DNA of 64,000 bases from Pseudobacteriovorax antillogorgiicola (GCF_900177345.1 NZ_FWZT01000003.1:1-64000); one strand, 5' to 3'; shown: positions 26,784 to 37,271, counted from the stretch's first letter. Translations and numbers: made by a program. The notes: a model not told the origin generated them from the letters alone.

Positions 26784-28454
26784 ATGACCTGCCAACCATA
26801 TCTTTACTTCGATTGCCAAACGACCCATGCCAGCCCGAAGCATGGCAGGATACTTGAGGCAGCCTGGGCTGTAGGAGATGAAAAAGGTGCCGTTGTTTCT
26901 GGAACACAGCAATGCGCTCTTATCGGCGACCAGCCGCCGCAAATCACGGGACAAATTCGAAAGCTTACAGGTATCGAAGTGGATGCCTGGAACCACGAAA
27001 CGGCAATTTCTGAGGATGACTTAGCAAACACAATTGGTCGCAAGCTCAAAGAAAACCCCAGGCTGACTATTGTGATTCACTACGCTCAGTTTGAGCGCCG
27101 CTTTCTCCAGGGCCTGCTACCCGATCTCGATTGGTCGCAGCTAAACATTCTATGCAGCCACCGTTTTTCAAAGCTGCTGATTCAGAACCTGCCGTCTTAT
27201 AGCCTCCGCGCTGTGGCAGGATTCCTCGGCCACTCCATGGAAGAAAAAAAACGCTCTAATGACCACCTCAACGGCACTGTAATCGTGTGGCAAGAGCTAC
27301 TTCGACGCATGGCCAGCCTTGGAATAAGCCCTCACGACTTCCAAAAACTTATGGCAAAGAAATCTATCCAGCGAGTTCAGCCCGCGATCAAGAAATTCGG
27401 TCAGATCATATCTCCAGAAATTCGACTCGGAGTCCCAAGCACCCCAGGAATCTATCGATTCTACGACCGATCACGGCGGGTCTTATATGTGGGGAAAGCC
27501 AAAAACCTCAAGAATCGGGTCAACTCCTACTTTCGCGGACGAACCAGCAAGGGCAGCCGTTTGAACGAGATGTTGAGTCAGGTTCAAGGCCTTGATTGGT
27601 TGGAAGCAAGGAGCGAGTTTGAAGCTCTGCTCCTTGAAAACCGAACCATAAAAACCTACGAGCCCCCTTACAATAGACAGCTAAAAACAGAGCAACGGAC
27701 GATTACCCCATTGACCAGCCAAGAACTCGGCCTAACAAAAACATCGGCTATCACTGTGGGCTATTTCACAGGGCTCGAACAAAAAACAAGGTTTGTGACT
27801 CTCTGGCACTTTATGGGACATTGCACCAATACCATCCAAAATGATTTCACCTTGCCCTGGCCCGTAGCAGGCACTGATGATCAAGATGCCTTCATTCACG
27901 AGACCCTACGGCTACTCCATGGCAAACTATCGGCTTTGACCACAACTGGTCGTCATAAAGAAATGCTTGCTGCATGGCGCAAGTATCGCATCGATCACCA
28001 ACGAGAACTGGAAGACAAGAAGCAAAAGACGAAAGCTGACGAGATCGAAATTGAACCGAAGATTCCAGACCAAAAGCAGCAAGCCCCGACTGCAGACGAA
28101 TATAGCGAACAGCTTTGGCAATGGCTCCTGCAAACCTTACATCGCTGCCGACAAACCCTCATCTATCGGCAACTCAATCACAGCCATTGGATATTTGAAA
28201 GGAAGACTGGTGGTTGGGCAGATTTAAGAGTCGGACAAGGCCAATTTGAAATTCACTATCCTGCTAAAAAGCCAGCGATTCCAAACTCCCCAAAAGCTCC
28301 CTTGGCGCAGCCTCTGTCAGTGACGAGCTACGATCAGGGAGCCCTTTTGTACCAGCATATGAGGCGGCTATGGAGGCATGGCCAAGACTTTCATATTGCC
28401 CTTCCTTACCAATCACCCATCACGCCCTCATCCGTAGCCACTTTCTTGGCTTAA
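26784..28454 (+). CDS. DnaQ-like exonuclease / UvrC-type GIY-YIG nuclease fusion
   Basis: 556-residue fusion resembling the Cho-like proteins that join a DEDDh exonuclease to the N-terminal nuclease of UvrC. Residues 1-180 have the exonuclease fold, but the motifs are altered. Motif I reads D10-C-Q12 instead of DxE, motif II has Glu104 where Asp is usual (HYAQFERRF), and motif III keeps Asp160 without the usual His (KKRSNDHLNG). Residues 215-300 are an intact GIY-YIG domain: PGIY (222-224), YVGKAKNLKNR (YVG 235-237, Arg245) and EFEALLLE with the metal Glu. The rest (300-556) is a family-specific tail with a basic, Gln/Lys-rich linker. It probably makes an incision in damaged DNA; the exonuclease half may be inactive. 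Confidence 0.85.
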   Translation: MTCQPYLYFDCQTTHASPKHGRILEAAWAVGDEKGAVVSGTQQCALIGDQPPQITGQIRKLTGIEVDAWNHETAISEDDLANTIGRKLKENPRLTIVIHYAQFERRFLQGLLPDLDWSQLNILCSHRFSKLLIQNLPSYSLRAVAGFLGHSMEEKKRSNDHLNGTVIVWQELLRRMASLGISPHDFQKLMAKKSIQRVQPAIKKFGQIISPEIRLGVPSTPGIYRFYDRSRRVLYVGKAKNLKNRVNSYFRGRTSKGSRLNEMLSQVQGLDWLEARSEFEALLLENRTIKTYEPPYNRQLKTEQRTITPLTSQELGLTKTSAITVGYFTGLEQKTRFVTLWHFMGHCTNTIQNDFTLPWPVAGTDDQDAFIHETLRLLHGKLSALTTTGRHKEMLAAWRKYRIDHQRELEDKKQKTKADEIEIEPKIPDQKQQAPTADEYSEQLWQWLLQTLHRCRQTLIYRQLNHSHWIFERKTGGWADLRVGQGQFEIHYPAKKPAIPNSPKAPLAQPLSVTSYDQGALLYQHMRRLWRHGQDFHIALPYQSPITPSSVATFLA

Positions 28455-28606
28455 CCGCCACTTTTACGTATATTCCTGCACAAGAAGTTGGTGAATTGCT
28501 GATATTTCCGAATTAATTCCATAGAGAAGCTTCCTACCTTCGGACTTTCTATGATATTGACTTTAGTCAAGTTGATACTGAACCCTGACGGAGGCGTTAA
28601 TTAGGC

Positions 28607-31033
28607 ATGTCTGTGAAGAATTCTGAGTACGATCATAAAGCGATCGAATCACGGTGGCAAAAATTTTGGCTTGAAAACAAGACATTCAAGACCTCGGATG
28701 ATAGAAGCAAACCAAAGTACTACGTTCTGGATATGTTTCCCTACCCCTCTGGTTCTGGCTTGCACGTTGGTCACCCGGAAGGCTACACAGCTACAGATAT
28801 CGTCGCCCGATACAAGCGAATGAAAGGGTTCAATGTTCTCCACCCAATGGGCTGGGACGCCTTCGGACTACCTGCCGAACAGCACGCAGTAAAAACCGGA
28901 ACTCATCCCAAGGACACGACCAAAACCAATGTGGATAACTTTCGTCGTCAGATTCAATCGATAGGCCTGTCCTACGATTGGGATCGCGAGATCAACACCA
29001 CCGATGAAAAGTATTATAAGTGGACCCAATGGATCTTTTTGAAGCTCTACGAACAAGGGCTTGCCTACCAGTCTTGGGAGCCAGTGAACTGGTGCCCGGC
29101 GCTGGGTACAGTGCTTGCCAACGAAGAGGTCATCGACGGCAAGTCTGAAGTCGGAGACTTCCCTGTTATCAAAAAGCCGATGCGCCAGTGGGTACTCAAA
29201 ATCACAGCTTACGCAGAGAAGCTCCTTGAAGACCTTGACCTGTTGGATTGGCCCGAGTCCATCAAAGACATGCAACGTAATTGGATAGGTAAAAGCGTCG
29301 GCGCAGAAGTAAAGTTTGCCGTAAAAGGCTGTGACTCAGATTTCACTGTTTTTACTACCCGGCCGGATACGCTGTTCGGAGCTACCTTCTGTGTGCTTGC
29401 TCCGGAGCATAGCCTAGTGAAAAAGATTAGTAGCGCAGAACAACGCTCGGTGGTGGAAGATTATGTCACGCAGGCTCAAAATCGTTCTGAACGAGATCGC
29501 ATGACTTCGACTGAGAAGACAGGAGTTTTCACTGGGGCCTATGCAATCAATCCCGCTAATGGCGAAGAGCTACCGATCTACATTGCTGACTATGTCATCG
29601 CAAGCTATGGCCACGGAGCGATCATGGCTGTTCCTGGCCACGATGAGCGTGATCATGAGTTCGCAAAAAAGTACAACATCGCCATCAAGCGAGTTCTTGA
29701 AGGTGGACCTGAAAATATCGAAGACGAAGCTCATGTTGGCGACGGCACCATCGTCAACTCAGATTTCTTAAATGGCAAGTCAAAAGACGATGGTATTGCC
29801 GCCATGAGCCAGTGGCTTGAAGATAAGTCTCTCGGTAAGAAAACTGTAACTTACAAGCTTCGTGACTGGCTGTTCTCCCGGCAACGTTACTGGGGAGAGC
29901 CGATGCCAATTGCCCTCGACAAAGATGGCAAAGAGGTGGCTGTTGAAGAATCTGAACTACCCATTGTTCTTCCTGATATGAGCGAATTCAAGCCAACAGG
30001 TGATGGTGAGCCGCCATTGGCCAATGCCAAAGAATGGCTCACTTACGAAAAAGATGGCAAAACCTACACTCGCGAAACCAATACGATGCCTCAGTGGGCA
30101 GGATCGTGCTGGTACTACCTACGATACATCGATCCTAACAACGATGAAGCGCCTTGGGGTAAGGAAAAAGAAAACTACTGGATGCCAGTAGATCTTTATG
30201 TGGGTGGCGTCGAGCATGCTGTACTTCACCTACTCTATGCCCGATTCTGGCATAAGGTCTTGTATGACCTTGGTCTTGTCTCCACTAAAGAGCCCTTCCA
30301 GAAGCTAGTCAATCAGGGCATGATCCTTGGCGAAAATGGCGAAAAGATGTCCAAGAGCCGAGGCAATGTCGTAAACCCCGATGATGTGATTGAACAGTGG
30401 GGAGCCGATGCGTTCAGACTCTATGAAATGTTCATGGGTCCTTTAGAAGCAACGAAACCTTGGAAAACTGATGGGATCAACGGCACTTCACGCTTTATCA
30501 AACGCCTTTGGCGATTGCTAGTTGATGACGATGGTCACGCCAAGCAAACCCAGGGTAGCGAGTCGGAAGCCTTCACAAAAGCACTTCACAAAACCATCAA
30601 AAAGGTGAGTGAAGACACCGAAGCGATGGCTTTTAATACCGCGATTTCTGCCATGATGGAGCTAAGCAACCTAGCCTATAAAGAGGATGCGGGAATTCGT
30701 CGGGAAAGCGCCGAAACCATGATTCGCCTCATTAGTCCTTATGCGCCACATGTTGCAGAGGAGCTATGGTCTCTCTACGGACACGACGAGAGCATCAGCT
30801 ACGAGCCGTGGCCACAATACGATCCTGCCTTGTGTGTAGAGAACTTGGTCACCGTTTCACTGCAAGTCAACGGTAAATTTCGAGGCACCATTGAAGTTGC
30901 CAAGGATGCGGCCCAGGATGAAGTCCTTGCGATGGCTAAGGCTGTACCCGCTGTCGCTAAGTTTCTAGATGGTAAGGAGATCAAGAAAGAGATCTTTGTA
31001 CCAGGAAAGATTGTGAACTTTGTCGCCAAATAG
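28607..31033 (+). CDS. leuS: leucyl-tRNA synthetase
   Basis: Class I aminoacyl-tRNA synthetase charging tRNA-Leu; 808 residues, slightly shorter than the E. coli enzyme. The HIGH motif appears as HVGH in [15 protein letters not shown]. The editing (CP1) domain has the Thr-rich site [14 protein letters not shown] and the conserved Asp loop GHDERD. The KMSKS loop is in [10 protein letters not shown]. Anticodon-binding and C-terminal domains follow ([14 protein letters not shown]). The start ATG is about 14 bases after GGAGG. The gene ends at a perfect 9-base-pair hairpin. It appears to be monocistronic. Confidence 0.97.
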   Translation: MSVKNSEYDHKAIESRWQKFWLENKTFKTSDDRSKPKYYVLDMFPYPSGSGLHVGHPEGYTATDIVARYKRMKGFNVLHPMGWDAFGLPAEQHAVKTGTHPKDTTKTNVDNFRRQIQSIGLSYDWDREINTTDEKYYKWTQWIFLKLYEQGLAYQSWEPVNWCPALGTVLANEEVIDGKSEVGDFPVIKKPMRQWVLKITAYAEKLLEDLDLLDWPESIKDMQRNWIGKSVGAEVKFAVKGCDSDFTVFTTRPDTLFGATFCVLAPEHSLVKKISSAEQRSVVEDYVTQAQNRSERDRMTSTEKTGVFTGAYAINPANGEELPIYIADYVIASYGHGAIMAVPGHDERDHEFAKKYNIAIKRVLEGGPENIEDEAHVGDGTIVNSDFLNGKSKDDGIAAMSQWLEDKSLGKKTVTYKLRDWLFSRQRYWGEPMPIALDKDGKEVAVEESELPIVLPDMSEFKPTGDGEPPLANAKEWLTYEKDGKTYTRETNTMPQWAGSCWYYLRYIDPNNDEAPWGKEKENYWMPVDLYVGGVEHAVLHLLYARFWHKVLYDLGLVSTKEPFQKLVNQGMILGENGEKMSKSRGNVVNPDDVIEQWGADAFRLYEMFMGPLEATKPWKTDGINGTSRFIKRLWRLLVDDDGHAKQTQGSESEAFTKALHKTIKKVSEDTEAMAFNTAISAMMELSNLAYKEDAGIRRESAETMIRLISPYAPHVAEELWSLYGHDESISYEPWPQYDPALCVENLVTVSLQVNGKFRGTIEVAKDAAQDEVLAMAKAVPAVAKFLDGKEIKKEIFVPGKIVNFVAK

Positions 31034-31040
31034 GCTACTA

Positions 31041-31063
31041 GGATAGGAGATCGACTCCTATCC
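31041..31063 (+). terminator. stem-loop after leuS
   Basis: GGATAGGAG (31041-31049), 5-base loop, CTCCTATCC (31055-31063): a perfect 9-base-pair hairpin eight bases after the stop. It is followed by TCACCCCCC, not a T run, so it is either a weak terminator or an RNA-stability element. Confidence 0.5.
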
Positions 31064-31217
31064 TCACCCCCCAAGCCAATGACTTCAATCTAACAACATG
31101 GTGCTCCTTCTTGCCAATAGAGAAGCCTAGACGCATCTTATCCTTCACTGAGTCTGGCAAGGTTTGAAGGCTCATGATATGCTGCCGGAGAAGCCTTTAC
31201 CTGGAGAATTGTGAGCT

Positions 31218-33122
31218 ATGAAGCAAACCGGAACTCTTACTGTAATCATTTCTATGGCTGTTGGGATTTTTGGCCAGACACTGGCCTCGCACTTAAAGAT
31301 CCCTGCGATCATCCTACTTCTATTCCTTGGGGTCTCAATCGGTCCCGATGGACTTGGGTTGATTGACCCATCACGACTCGGCAATCTTTTAGCAACCATC
31401 GTTGGTTTCGCAGTGGCTGTCATTCTTTTCGAAGGGGGACTCCAACTTGAAGTACGACGACTTAGGCGACAGGCCACTGTCATCCAAAGGCTGATAGGCT
31501 CAGGAGCGATCATCACTGCTGTCCTAGCATCTCTGACTTGCTATTATATCATGGGCTGGGAGTGGCAGATTTGCCTTCTCTTCGGAACACTTGTCATCGT
31601 AACAGGCCCCACTGTCGTCACTCCACTGCTGAGGCGTATCAAAGCAAATCGCCGCCTCCATACCATTTTAGAGGCAGAGGGTGTGCTTATCGACCCCGTT
31701 GGAGCGATCATTGCTGTGGCGGCATTAGATTTCGTCATCGGCAGTCAAGCGACCGATGCCTTCTGGGATACCATGTTATTTCTGATCTCTACCTTGGCCT
31801 TTGGCTTTTTAGCGGGAGTGGCAGGTGGCTTTCTCATTGGCTACTCCTTAAAACTGAACAAGCTCATCCCCCGAGATCTAGAAAACATGTATACGCTGGC
31901 TCTTGTGATTCTACTCTTCGAGGTATGTAATCAGGTGCTTCACGAAAGTGGGATCATGGCAGTGACCGTAGCCGGAATCATTGTTGGTAATATGAAACTA
32001 CCAGCCACCCACCGGCTGTTGCATTTCAAAGAACAGCTTACCATTATGTTAATTGGCTTCCTATTCGTTCTCCTAGCTGCGGATATTCGCATGGTAGATG
32101 TCATAGCCTTGGGTTGGCCAGGAATCGGCGTCGTGCTGAGCTTGATCTTTATCGTCCGCCCCATAAACGTTCTCTGGTCCGCCCGTGGGAGCCGCCTCAG
32201 CTGGAATGAAAGACTGTTTATGTGTTGGCTAGCACCGCGAGGAATCGTCGCCGCTGCTGTTGCATCCCTATTTGCCTTTGACTTAAGTCGAGCCGAAATC
32301 GGCGGGGGCACAGAGATGAGAGCGCTGGTATTTTTGGTCATTGCCTCTACAGTTGTGATGCAAGGCCTAAGTGCGGGGCCTATCGCCTCGTTGCTCAAGG
32401 TGAGGCGTAAGAGCAATTGGGGCTACGTAATCATCGGAGCCAACCAGGTTTCGCGGGTACTAGCTAAAATTCTATCGTTTAACAAAGAAGATGTTGTGCT
32501 GGTCGATTCTAATAGCGCTAGTTTCTACGAAGCATCTGAAGAGGGCTTTCGAGTGATCTATGGCAATGCATTGGAGGAATCGGTTCTTATGAGAGCAGGT
32601 ATTGATGTGCGGCGCTCTGTGATCGCTTCTACGCCGAACAATGACCTCAATATCATGGCCCTAAAGCGGACCAAGGATTTTGACCACAATATCCGCGTGT
32701 GCATCGCCACCCAGCGGAACTCGCATGTGGACGAAAAGGTTGTAAAATCTATGGAGGCTCGAACCTTGTTCGGTTGCCGGACCGATTTTAACCTATGGCT
32801 CCATCGAATTTCTCAAGGCACAGCAGTGGTCTGGAAACTACGGACAGAGCAAGGCGCTAAGTTCAAACTCTCGTCAGATAATATTGCAGATGGCCCCAAC
32901 AACGATCGCTCCGTCTTGTTTCTGGCCGCCAAACCGAAGGGATATTGGGAGCCAGCATTCGATGGCATGGAAATCGGGGAAAACCAAGAACTCTTCGCAT
33001 TAGTTTACACCGATCTTACAGAAGAAAACGTCCTTGACTGGCTCGCCGAGTATAAAATATCACGCCTTGAAGCTACTAAGATCGATGACTTAAAGTTGGT
33101 TTCTCCGGAATCGGATCACTAA
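31218..33122 (+). CDS. CPA1-family cation:proton antiporter with C-terminal RCK-like domain
   Basis: 634-residue inner-membrane antiporter. About 12 transmembrane helices (residues 5-385) carry family landmarks such as LFLGVSIGPDGLGL, VILFEGGLQLE, GTLVIVTGPTVVTPLLRR and a second GIIVGN region. A cytosolic TrkA-N/RCK-like domain begins near residue 400. Its nucleotide loop reads VIIGANQVSR instead of GxGxxG, although the following acidic strand end (VVLVDSNSAS) is kept, so nucleotide binding may be changed. It likely exchanges Na+ or K+ for protons. A GGAG lies about 11 bases before the ATG. Confidence 0.88.
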   Translation: MKQTGTLTVIISMAVGIFGQTLASHLKIPAIILLLFLGVSIGPDGLGLIDPSRLGNLLATIVGFAVAVILFEGGLQLEVRRLRRQATVIQRLIGSGAIITAVLASLTCYYIMGWEWQICLLFGTLVIVTGPTVVTPLLRRIKANRRLHTILEAEGVLIDPVGAIIAVAALDFVIGSQATDAFWDTMLFLISTLAFGFLAGVAGGFLIGYSLKLNKLIPRDLENMYTLALVILLFEVCNQVLHESGIMAVTVAGIIVGNMKLPATHRLLHFKEQLTIMLIGFLFVLLAADIRMVDVIALGWPGIGVVLSLIFIVRPINVLWSARGSRLSWNERLFMCWLAPRGIVAAAVASLFAFDLSRAEIGGGTEMRALVFLVIASTVVMQGLSAGPIASLLKVRRKSNWGYVIIGANQVSRVLAKILSFNKEDVVLVDSNSASFYEASEEGFRVIYGNALEESVLMRAGIDVRRSVIASTPNNDLNIMALKRTKDFDHNIRVCIATQRNSHVDEKVVKSMEARTLFGCRTDFNLWLHRISQGTAVVWKLRTEQGAKFKLSSDNIADGPNNDRSVLFLAAKPKGYWEPAFDGMEIGENQELFALVYTDLTEENVLDWLAEYKISRLEATKIDDLKLVSPESDH

Positions 33123-33139
33123 CAAACGTTAAACAGGGG

Positions 33140-35104
33140 CTAGGAGGCTTGGCGAAAGTCGTTCTCCAACCCCACACGAGGCTCTCTGATCTTACTCTTA
33201 GGTTTTGAATGGTGTGGTGGCTTAGGAGGAGGTTTTGTCGCTTGTTTTCCAGGTTGAGGCTTTCCACCGAGAACCGCACACTCAAGCTTGCCAAGTTCCC
33301 TGCTCATATACTGCGCCTGTCGATCGAGCTGCAACGAAGCAGAGGCTGTTCGATCGGCAATCTCTGAGTTTTCCATAGTAGCACTATCAATCTCATCCAT
33401 AGCCTGCGATATGTTTTGAATCCCTTCAGCCTGCTCCCGCGAGGCCTCTAAGATCTCTTCCATGGATCGATTCACATGGGTTGCGTGGTCAACAACTTCG
33501 GCAAGAATGGACTCACAACGATCTGATATTCCTGCACCAGCATCAACTTTGGCACTGGTTTCAGCCATCACTTTCGTAAGAGACGCTCTAGATTCCTGCA
33601 CTATCTGATCAACATCTTCCTGGCTTTGCTGGAGAAGGCTGCTGATATCCTTGGCTGCCTTGCCACTTAAAGTCGCCAGATTGCCAATTTCCTGAGCTAC
33701 CACAGCGAAGCCAAGCCCTTCTTTTCCAGCGCGAGCCGCCTCAACGGATGCATTGAATGATAGCAGCTTGGTTTGAAAGACGATGTCATTTATCACACCA
33801 GTTTTACTGCGGATCTCATGAATGATCTTGACAGTCTGACTCATTCGATCATTATTTTTGCTCGACTGTTCACTCAATTGTTCAAGAGACGACTTGATCT
33901 CTAACATGGACTGCCGCATTTCTGCGACCACCTCTCGCCCTTCATGGGAAATGTCGTGACTCGTTTTGGAATTCTGGGCGGCTTTCTCCGCATGATCCAG
34001 TGACCTCCGAACCATTGCCGTGATCTCGTTCAGAGTGGCCACGGTTTCTTGTATGGCAGACCCTTGCTCAACCACAGCACTGCTCAAGACTCGGGATGCA
34101 TCTCCAAGCTCTGAACTGGATTGACGATTCGCTCGATTGGCCTTTCGAAGCTTCCGGCTGGTAACACCAAGGTCTTTGACAATGCGCATCACGGCAATAG
34201 TGGATAGAATTGAAATCACAAGTATCAAAACAACGATGAATACATAAAAAATCTCAAGCTGAACCTTCAGAGCTTGATTTTGAACAATTCTATTTTCCGC
34301 AAACTCGTGGACGTCAGTTCTGATTTGCTTCAAGTTGTTGATGAGCTGACGACGCTTTTCGACAAGCCCCTCGTGCGCCCGACGCAGATCACCATGGTTT
34401 TTTTTCAGTCGATTCAACTGTTCTAAATAGCCTTGACTGAGGCGCTTCAGCTGCCGACGCTCTCCCCGTGAAAATGTGTAGTCCTGAGACAAGAAGCTCT
34501 GGAATCGCTTACCAAGAGATTCAGCTTGTATGAACCACTTGTCATCTCGAAATATTTGAAAATTCTTTTCTTGCTCTCTCATCCGCAAAAGATGAACCAA
34601 TGCCTGGTTCTTGCGCCAAGACTGGCTCTTTTCAATAGCCCTTGCCATGCTGCTTGCTGATTTCGTAAGCGCACCTATCAGCCCTTCGTCTAGGCTGCCT
34701 TCAAGGTCCTTATATTGAATTTGATTACTGATAATCTCACGGTAGGCCTGAGACGCTTTTGCGAATGACTGGATGTAGACTTGATTGATTCCGTTTTGCC
34801 GATCTTCGCTGAGAATTTCAATGGCATGGTTTATCTTGGAAAAGTGGTTCTCGATAACCCCTAGGCGCTGCTCCAACCGCGCACCGTCTGTTGCTAACTC
34901 TAGTGCTTGAACTTCGTGGAGACTCGACTCGATAATCGCCAGCTCAGAACTCGCCAACTCGACTTCGATAATTGTACTTTCATAGGCATCCGACAGCTCC
35001 AACGAGTACCAAACCCCAAGAACTGCGCCTATAATTGAAAACCCACTCAGACAAAGTAGTGAAAAACCTACTTTCCGGCTGAGAGACCAAGATCTTACAG
35101 ACAT
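33140..35104 (-). CDS. methyl-accepting chemotaxis protein
   Basis: Chemoreceptor of 654 residues from the ATG at 35104, which has GGAGGG just upstream. TM1 is about residues 10-32, a helical periplasmic sensor of about 230 residues is rich in coiled-coil heptads, and TM2 is about 263-285. It has a long signalling coiled coil whose hairpin tip reads EIGNLATLSGKAAKDISSLL. The C-terminus is a Pro/Lys-rich tail (KPPPKPPHHSKPKSK) without a CheR-binding pentapeptide. It couples to CheA/CheW, encoded elsewhere. Upstream on the same strand lies a solute-binding protein that might present its ligand. Confidence 0.9.
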   Translation of the reverse strand: MSVRSWSLSRKVGFSLLCLSGFSIIGAVLGVWYSLELSDAYESTIIEVELASSELAIIESSLHEVQALELATDGARLEQRLGVIENHFSKINHAIEILSEDRQNGINQVYIQSFAKASQAYREIISNQIQYKDLEGSLDEGLIGALTKSASSMARAIEKSQSWRKNQALVHLLRMREQEKNFQIFRDDKWFIQAESLGKRFQSFLSQDYTFSRGERRQLKRLSQGYLEQLNRLKKNHGDLRRAHEGLVEKRRQLINNLKQIRTDVHEFAENRIVQNQALKVQLEIFYVFIVVLILVISILSTIAVMRIVKDLGVTSRKLRKANRANRQSSSELGDASRVLSSAVVEQGSAIQETVATLNEITAMVRRSLDHAEKAAQNSKTSHDISHEGREVVAEMRQSMLEIKSSLEQLSEQSSKNNDRMSQTVKIIHEIRSKTGVINDIVFQTKLLSFNASVEAARAGKEGLGFAVVAQEIGNLATLSGKAAKDISSLLQQSQEDVDQIVQESRASLTKVMAETSAKVDAGAGISDRCESILAEVVDHATHVNRSMEEILEASREQAEGIQNISQAMDEIDSATMENSEIADRTASASLQLDRQAQYMSRELGKLECAVLGGKPQPGKQATKPPPKPPHHSKPKSKIREPRVGLENDFRQAS

Positions 35105-35351
35105 CTTTCCCTCCAGCCCCAATTGTCGGTGCGCTCGGAGAAAACTTAATTCGTTCGATTGTCTACAGAAGTTTTCACCACTTAGTCGAATTCGAGACAG
35201 GTTTGGATCATTCTCAAAACCTAAGCCAATTCCCTAGCCTTAGGATACCCACGAGAGGTAGATCTATTGAGGTATCCATGAATGCAAGGCCGAATTCTTA
35301 CCAAATCGGACCAAACCCTATAGTTTTAGTGACGACCGGTGGGGCGTTAAT
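35105..35351. other. intergenic region upstream of the chemoreceptor
   Basis: No gene. It has an inverted repeat GGATACC (35243-35249) / GGTATCC (35271-35277) with a 21-base loop; it could end the binding-protein transcript or be an operator. I could not identify a flagellar-type promoter. Confidence 0.3.
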
Positions 35352-36137
35352 CTACTGAGTCGGAACCTTGAATTCCTTTAGAATTGCAGCATACTCGCCT
35401 GATTTTCGCATACCCGCTAAGGCCTCGTCGAAGGCTTCTAATATTTTTTTGCTATGTGGCTTCGCCTTGGGTGCTAACAGAAATAGGTCATTTACTTTTA
35501 CTGGTGGCTTCAAGTACTTAAAGTCGCCCTGCTTTAGGCTTTGATTTCGATCAATTTCGTATTCAAGAACACCCTCTGCCATGACAATCAAGTCCACTCG
35601 CCCCCTGTGGAGAACCTCTAGATTCTTGGACGGGTCTAAGGCTACCCGCTTCTGCAAAAAACTCGCCCGATCAAACTCTTCGCTTGTTGCATACCCTTTA
35701 CTCACACCTATTTTATATGGTGTTAGGTCTTTCAAGTCCTTCCATTTCGAACGCCCTAAGCCTTTTTTAGCTACAAAAAACGTATTGACTCTAAAAAATG
35801 GCTGGGAATAGAGGAAATCCTCTTCCCGCTCTTTCGTATAATATGCCGCGACAAGAACGTCTCGTTTGCCCTTTTCCGTGAGCTTAATCGCTCGCGACCA
35901 GTCGAGATACTCAATTTTTGCTTGGTAACCCGCTTTTTGAAATGCAGTCAGAACAATTTTACCTAAAAACCCCTGCTCAGGAATATTGTCTGCCATATAT
36001 GGAGCCCAGTTGGTTGTCACCAATCGTAGCTCCTGATCTTGAGCCTCGGCCGCACCAACCCATAAAAGGCATATAACGAGCCCCAAGGCTTTGGTTCGGC
36101 AAGGCAAGTGGTCGAGAAATGAAGCAAGGTATTCCAT
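35352..36137 (-). CDS. periplasmic amino-acid-type solute-binding protein (SBP_bac_3)
   Basis: 261-residue exported protein of the SBP_bac_3 family. The start ATG at 36137 has AGGGG upstream; the signal peptide is long, with cleavage near AEA-QDQE. The mature part opens LRLVTTNWAPYMADN, then EQGFLGKIVLTAFQKAGY, the typical ligand-pocket Arg in DYLDWSRAI and LTPYKIGVSKGYAT. No ABC permease or ATPase adjoins it. It lies 247 bases upstream of a chemoreceptor gene on the same strand, so a sensory role is possible. Confidence 0.85.
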   Translation of the reverse strand: MEYLASFLDHLPCRTKALGLVICLLWVGAAEAQDQELRLVTTNWAPYMADNIPEQGFLGKIVLTAFQKAGYQAKIEYLDWSRAIKLTEKGKRDVLVAAYYTKEREEDFLYSQPFFRVNTFFVAKKGLGRSKWKDLKDLTPYKIGVSKGYATSEEFDRASFLQKRVALDPSKNLEVLHRGRVDLIVMAEGVLEYEIDRNQSLKQGDFKYLKPPVKVNDLFLLAPKAKPHSKKILEAFDEALAGMRKSGEYAAILKEFKVPTQ

Positions 36138-36201
36138 GATTCTAACCCCTAGTCGATGTAGCAAAAAACAGGTTGCCCTATCAATATACCATGAACATCG
36201 C

Positions 36202-36981
36202 TCACAACAGCTTCCTTAGGTCAGGAATAAATGCTGGTGTCGTCTTCATATACTCTTCAAACCCAGGCTTGGTTTTCTTGAGTCGCTTTTCCAATAAGTC
36301 AACTCCCGATACTTTTCTTAAAAATATACTCATGATGAGTGGACCGAAGAATGTAAGGTAGCCGCCACTTGCCAAAGCCAAGACATAGTAGCCCCACCAA
36401 AGTAACCCATCTCCAAAGTAATTGGGATGCCGGGTCAAGGCCCACAAGCCTGAATCGAGAACCTGCCCCTTGTTTTCAGGGTTCGCCTTGAAGGCCTTAA
36501 GCTGACGGTCACCGACCACTTCAAATCCAAAACCTAGCAACCAGATAATCGAACCCAGAATAACCAACCAGCTGTGATCCTCGCTTAAATCTTGTGTCAT
36601 GGTCCAAAAAAGAGGTGCTGATATCACAACCGACAAAAGCCATTGAAAGGCAAAGATATAAACTAGGCTCTTCCACCAAAAACCAGGGCTATTCCGCTCC
36701 CTCATCGCCTGATAGCGATAGTCCTCGCCTTTGCCAATGCTTCGCACCGCTATATGGTAGCTGAGGCGAAGCCCCCAAAGGGTTACTAAGGTAATCATTA
36801 CGAACTGACTTAAACTAGGCAAGCTCCAATGCCAAAAAGCGACTTGAGCATGAACCACAAAAGATAAGCCCCAAATAGAATCGATAATACTGGCGTCTTT
36901 TTTAATGAGACTCACCAACCAACACAAAAAGAACAGGGCTGCGGAACTTAGAACGCAATCTAATAGCAAGTCGCCACTCAT
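36202..36981 (-). CDS. DUF1295 family membrane protein (steroid 5-alpha-reductase-like)
   Basis: 259-residue integral membrane protein with about seven hydrophobic helices. The C-terminal part has the DUF1295/isoprenylcysteine-methyltransferase-like signature ALTRHPNYFGDGLLWWGYY and ends in GVDLLEKRLKKTKPGFEEYM. ATG 36981 is chosen because GGAG sits at the right distance inside the longer frame (which starts at 36996). The enzymatic reaction of bacterial members is not established; a reductase or methyltransferase acting on a lipid is the usual guess. Confidence 0.87.
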   Translation of the reverse strand: MSGDLLLDCVLSSAALFFLCWLVSLIKKDASIIDSIWGLSFVVHAQVAFWHWSLPSLSQFVMITLVTLWGLRLSYHIAVRSIGKGEDYRYQAMRERNSPGFWWKSLVYIFAFQWLLSVVISAPLFWTMTQDLSEDHSWLVILGSIIWLLGFGFEVVGDRQLKAFKANPENKGQVLDSGLWALTRHPNYFGDGLLWWGYYVLALASGGYLTFFGPLIMSIFLRKVSGVDLLEKRLKKTKPGFEEYMKTTPAFIPDLRKLL

Positions 36982-37241
36982 GAAGCACTCCATCAAGTTG
37001 ATCCGTTATGAGCCGGCTCAAAAAACTCCCTTCCCATTGATCACACAGGATTCAAAGCCAAATCGGAGCGGAGTTTACAGAGGTAATTGAGCACCGAAGC
37101 ATCGTGATGACCAAGATCGATTGACTGTGAAGTTAATTTTGAGCCCGACTCTATTGTTTTACAGAATTAAGGAAAGGCCCGCAAGGATTGCAAACATGCG
37201 GCACGTATGAAAAAAAGGAGGCGTTTAGGAAAATAAGCTGC

Positions 37242-37271
37242 GGGAAATCCCTAGCTAGAGTAGGATTTCCC
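37242..37271 (-). terminator. inverted repeat overlapping the end of the small secreted-protein gene
   Basis: GGGAAATCC (37242-37250) / GGATTTCCC (37263-37271), a perfect 9-base-pair stem with a 12-base loop that contains the stop codon. On minus it is followed by GCAGCTTATTTT, so it may be a terminator or mRNA-end structure. Confidence 0.45.

Noticed and set aside
26598-26996. A 132-codon minus-strand frame upstream of and into the exonuclease gene.
   Set aside because: It overlaps the well-supported exonuclease start, has no ribosome site and its composition is not protein-like.
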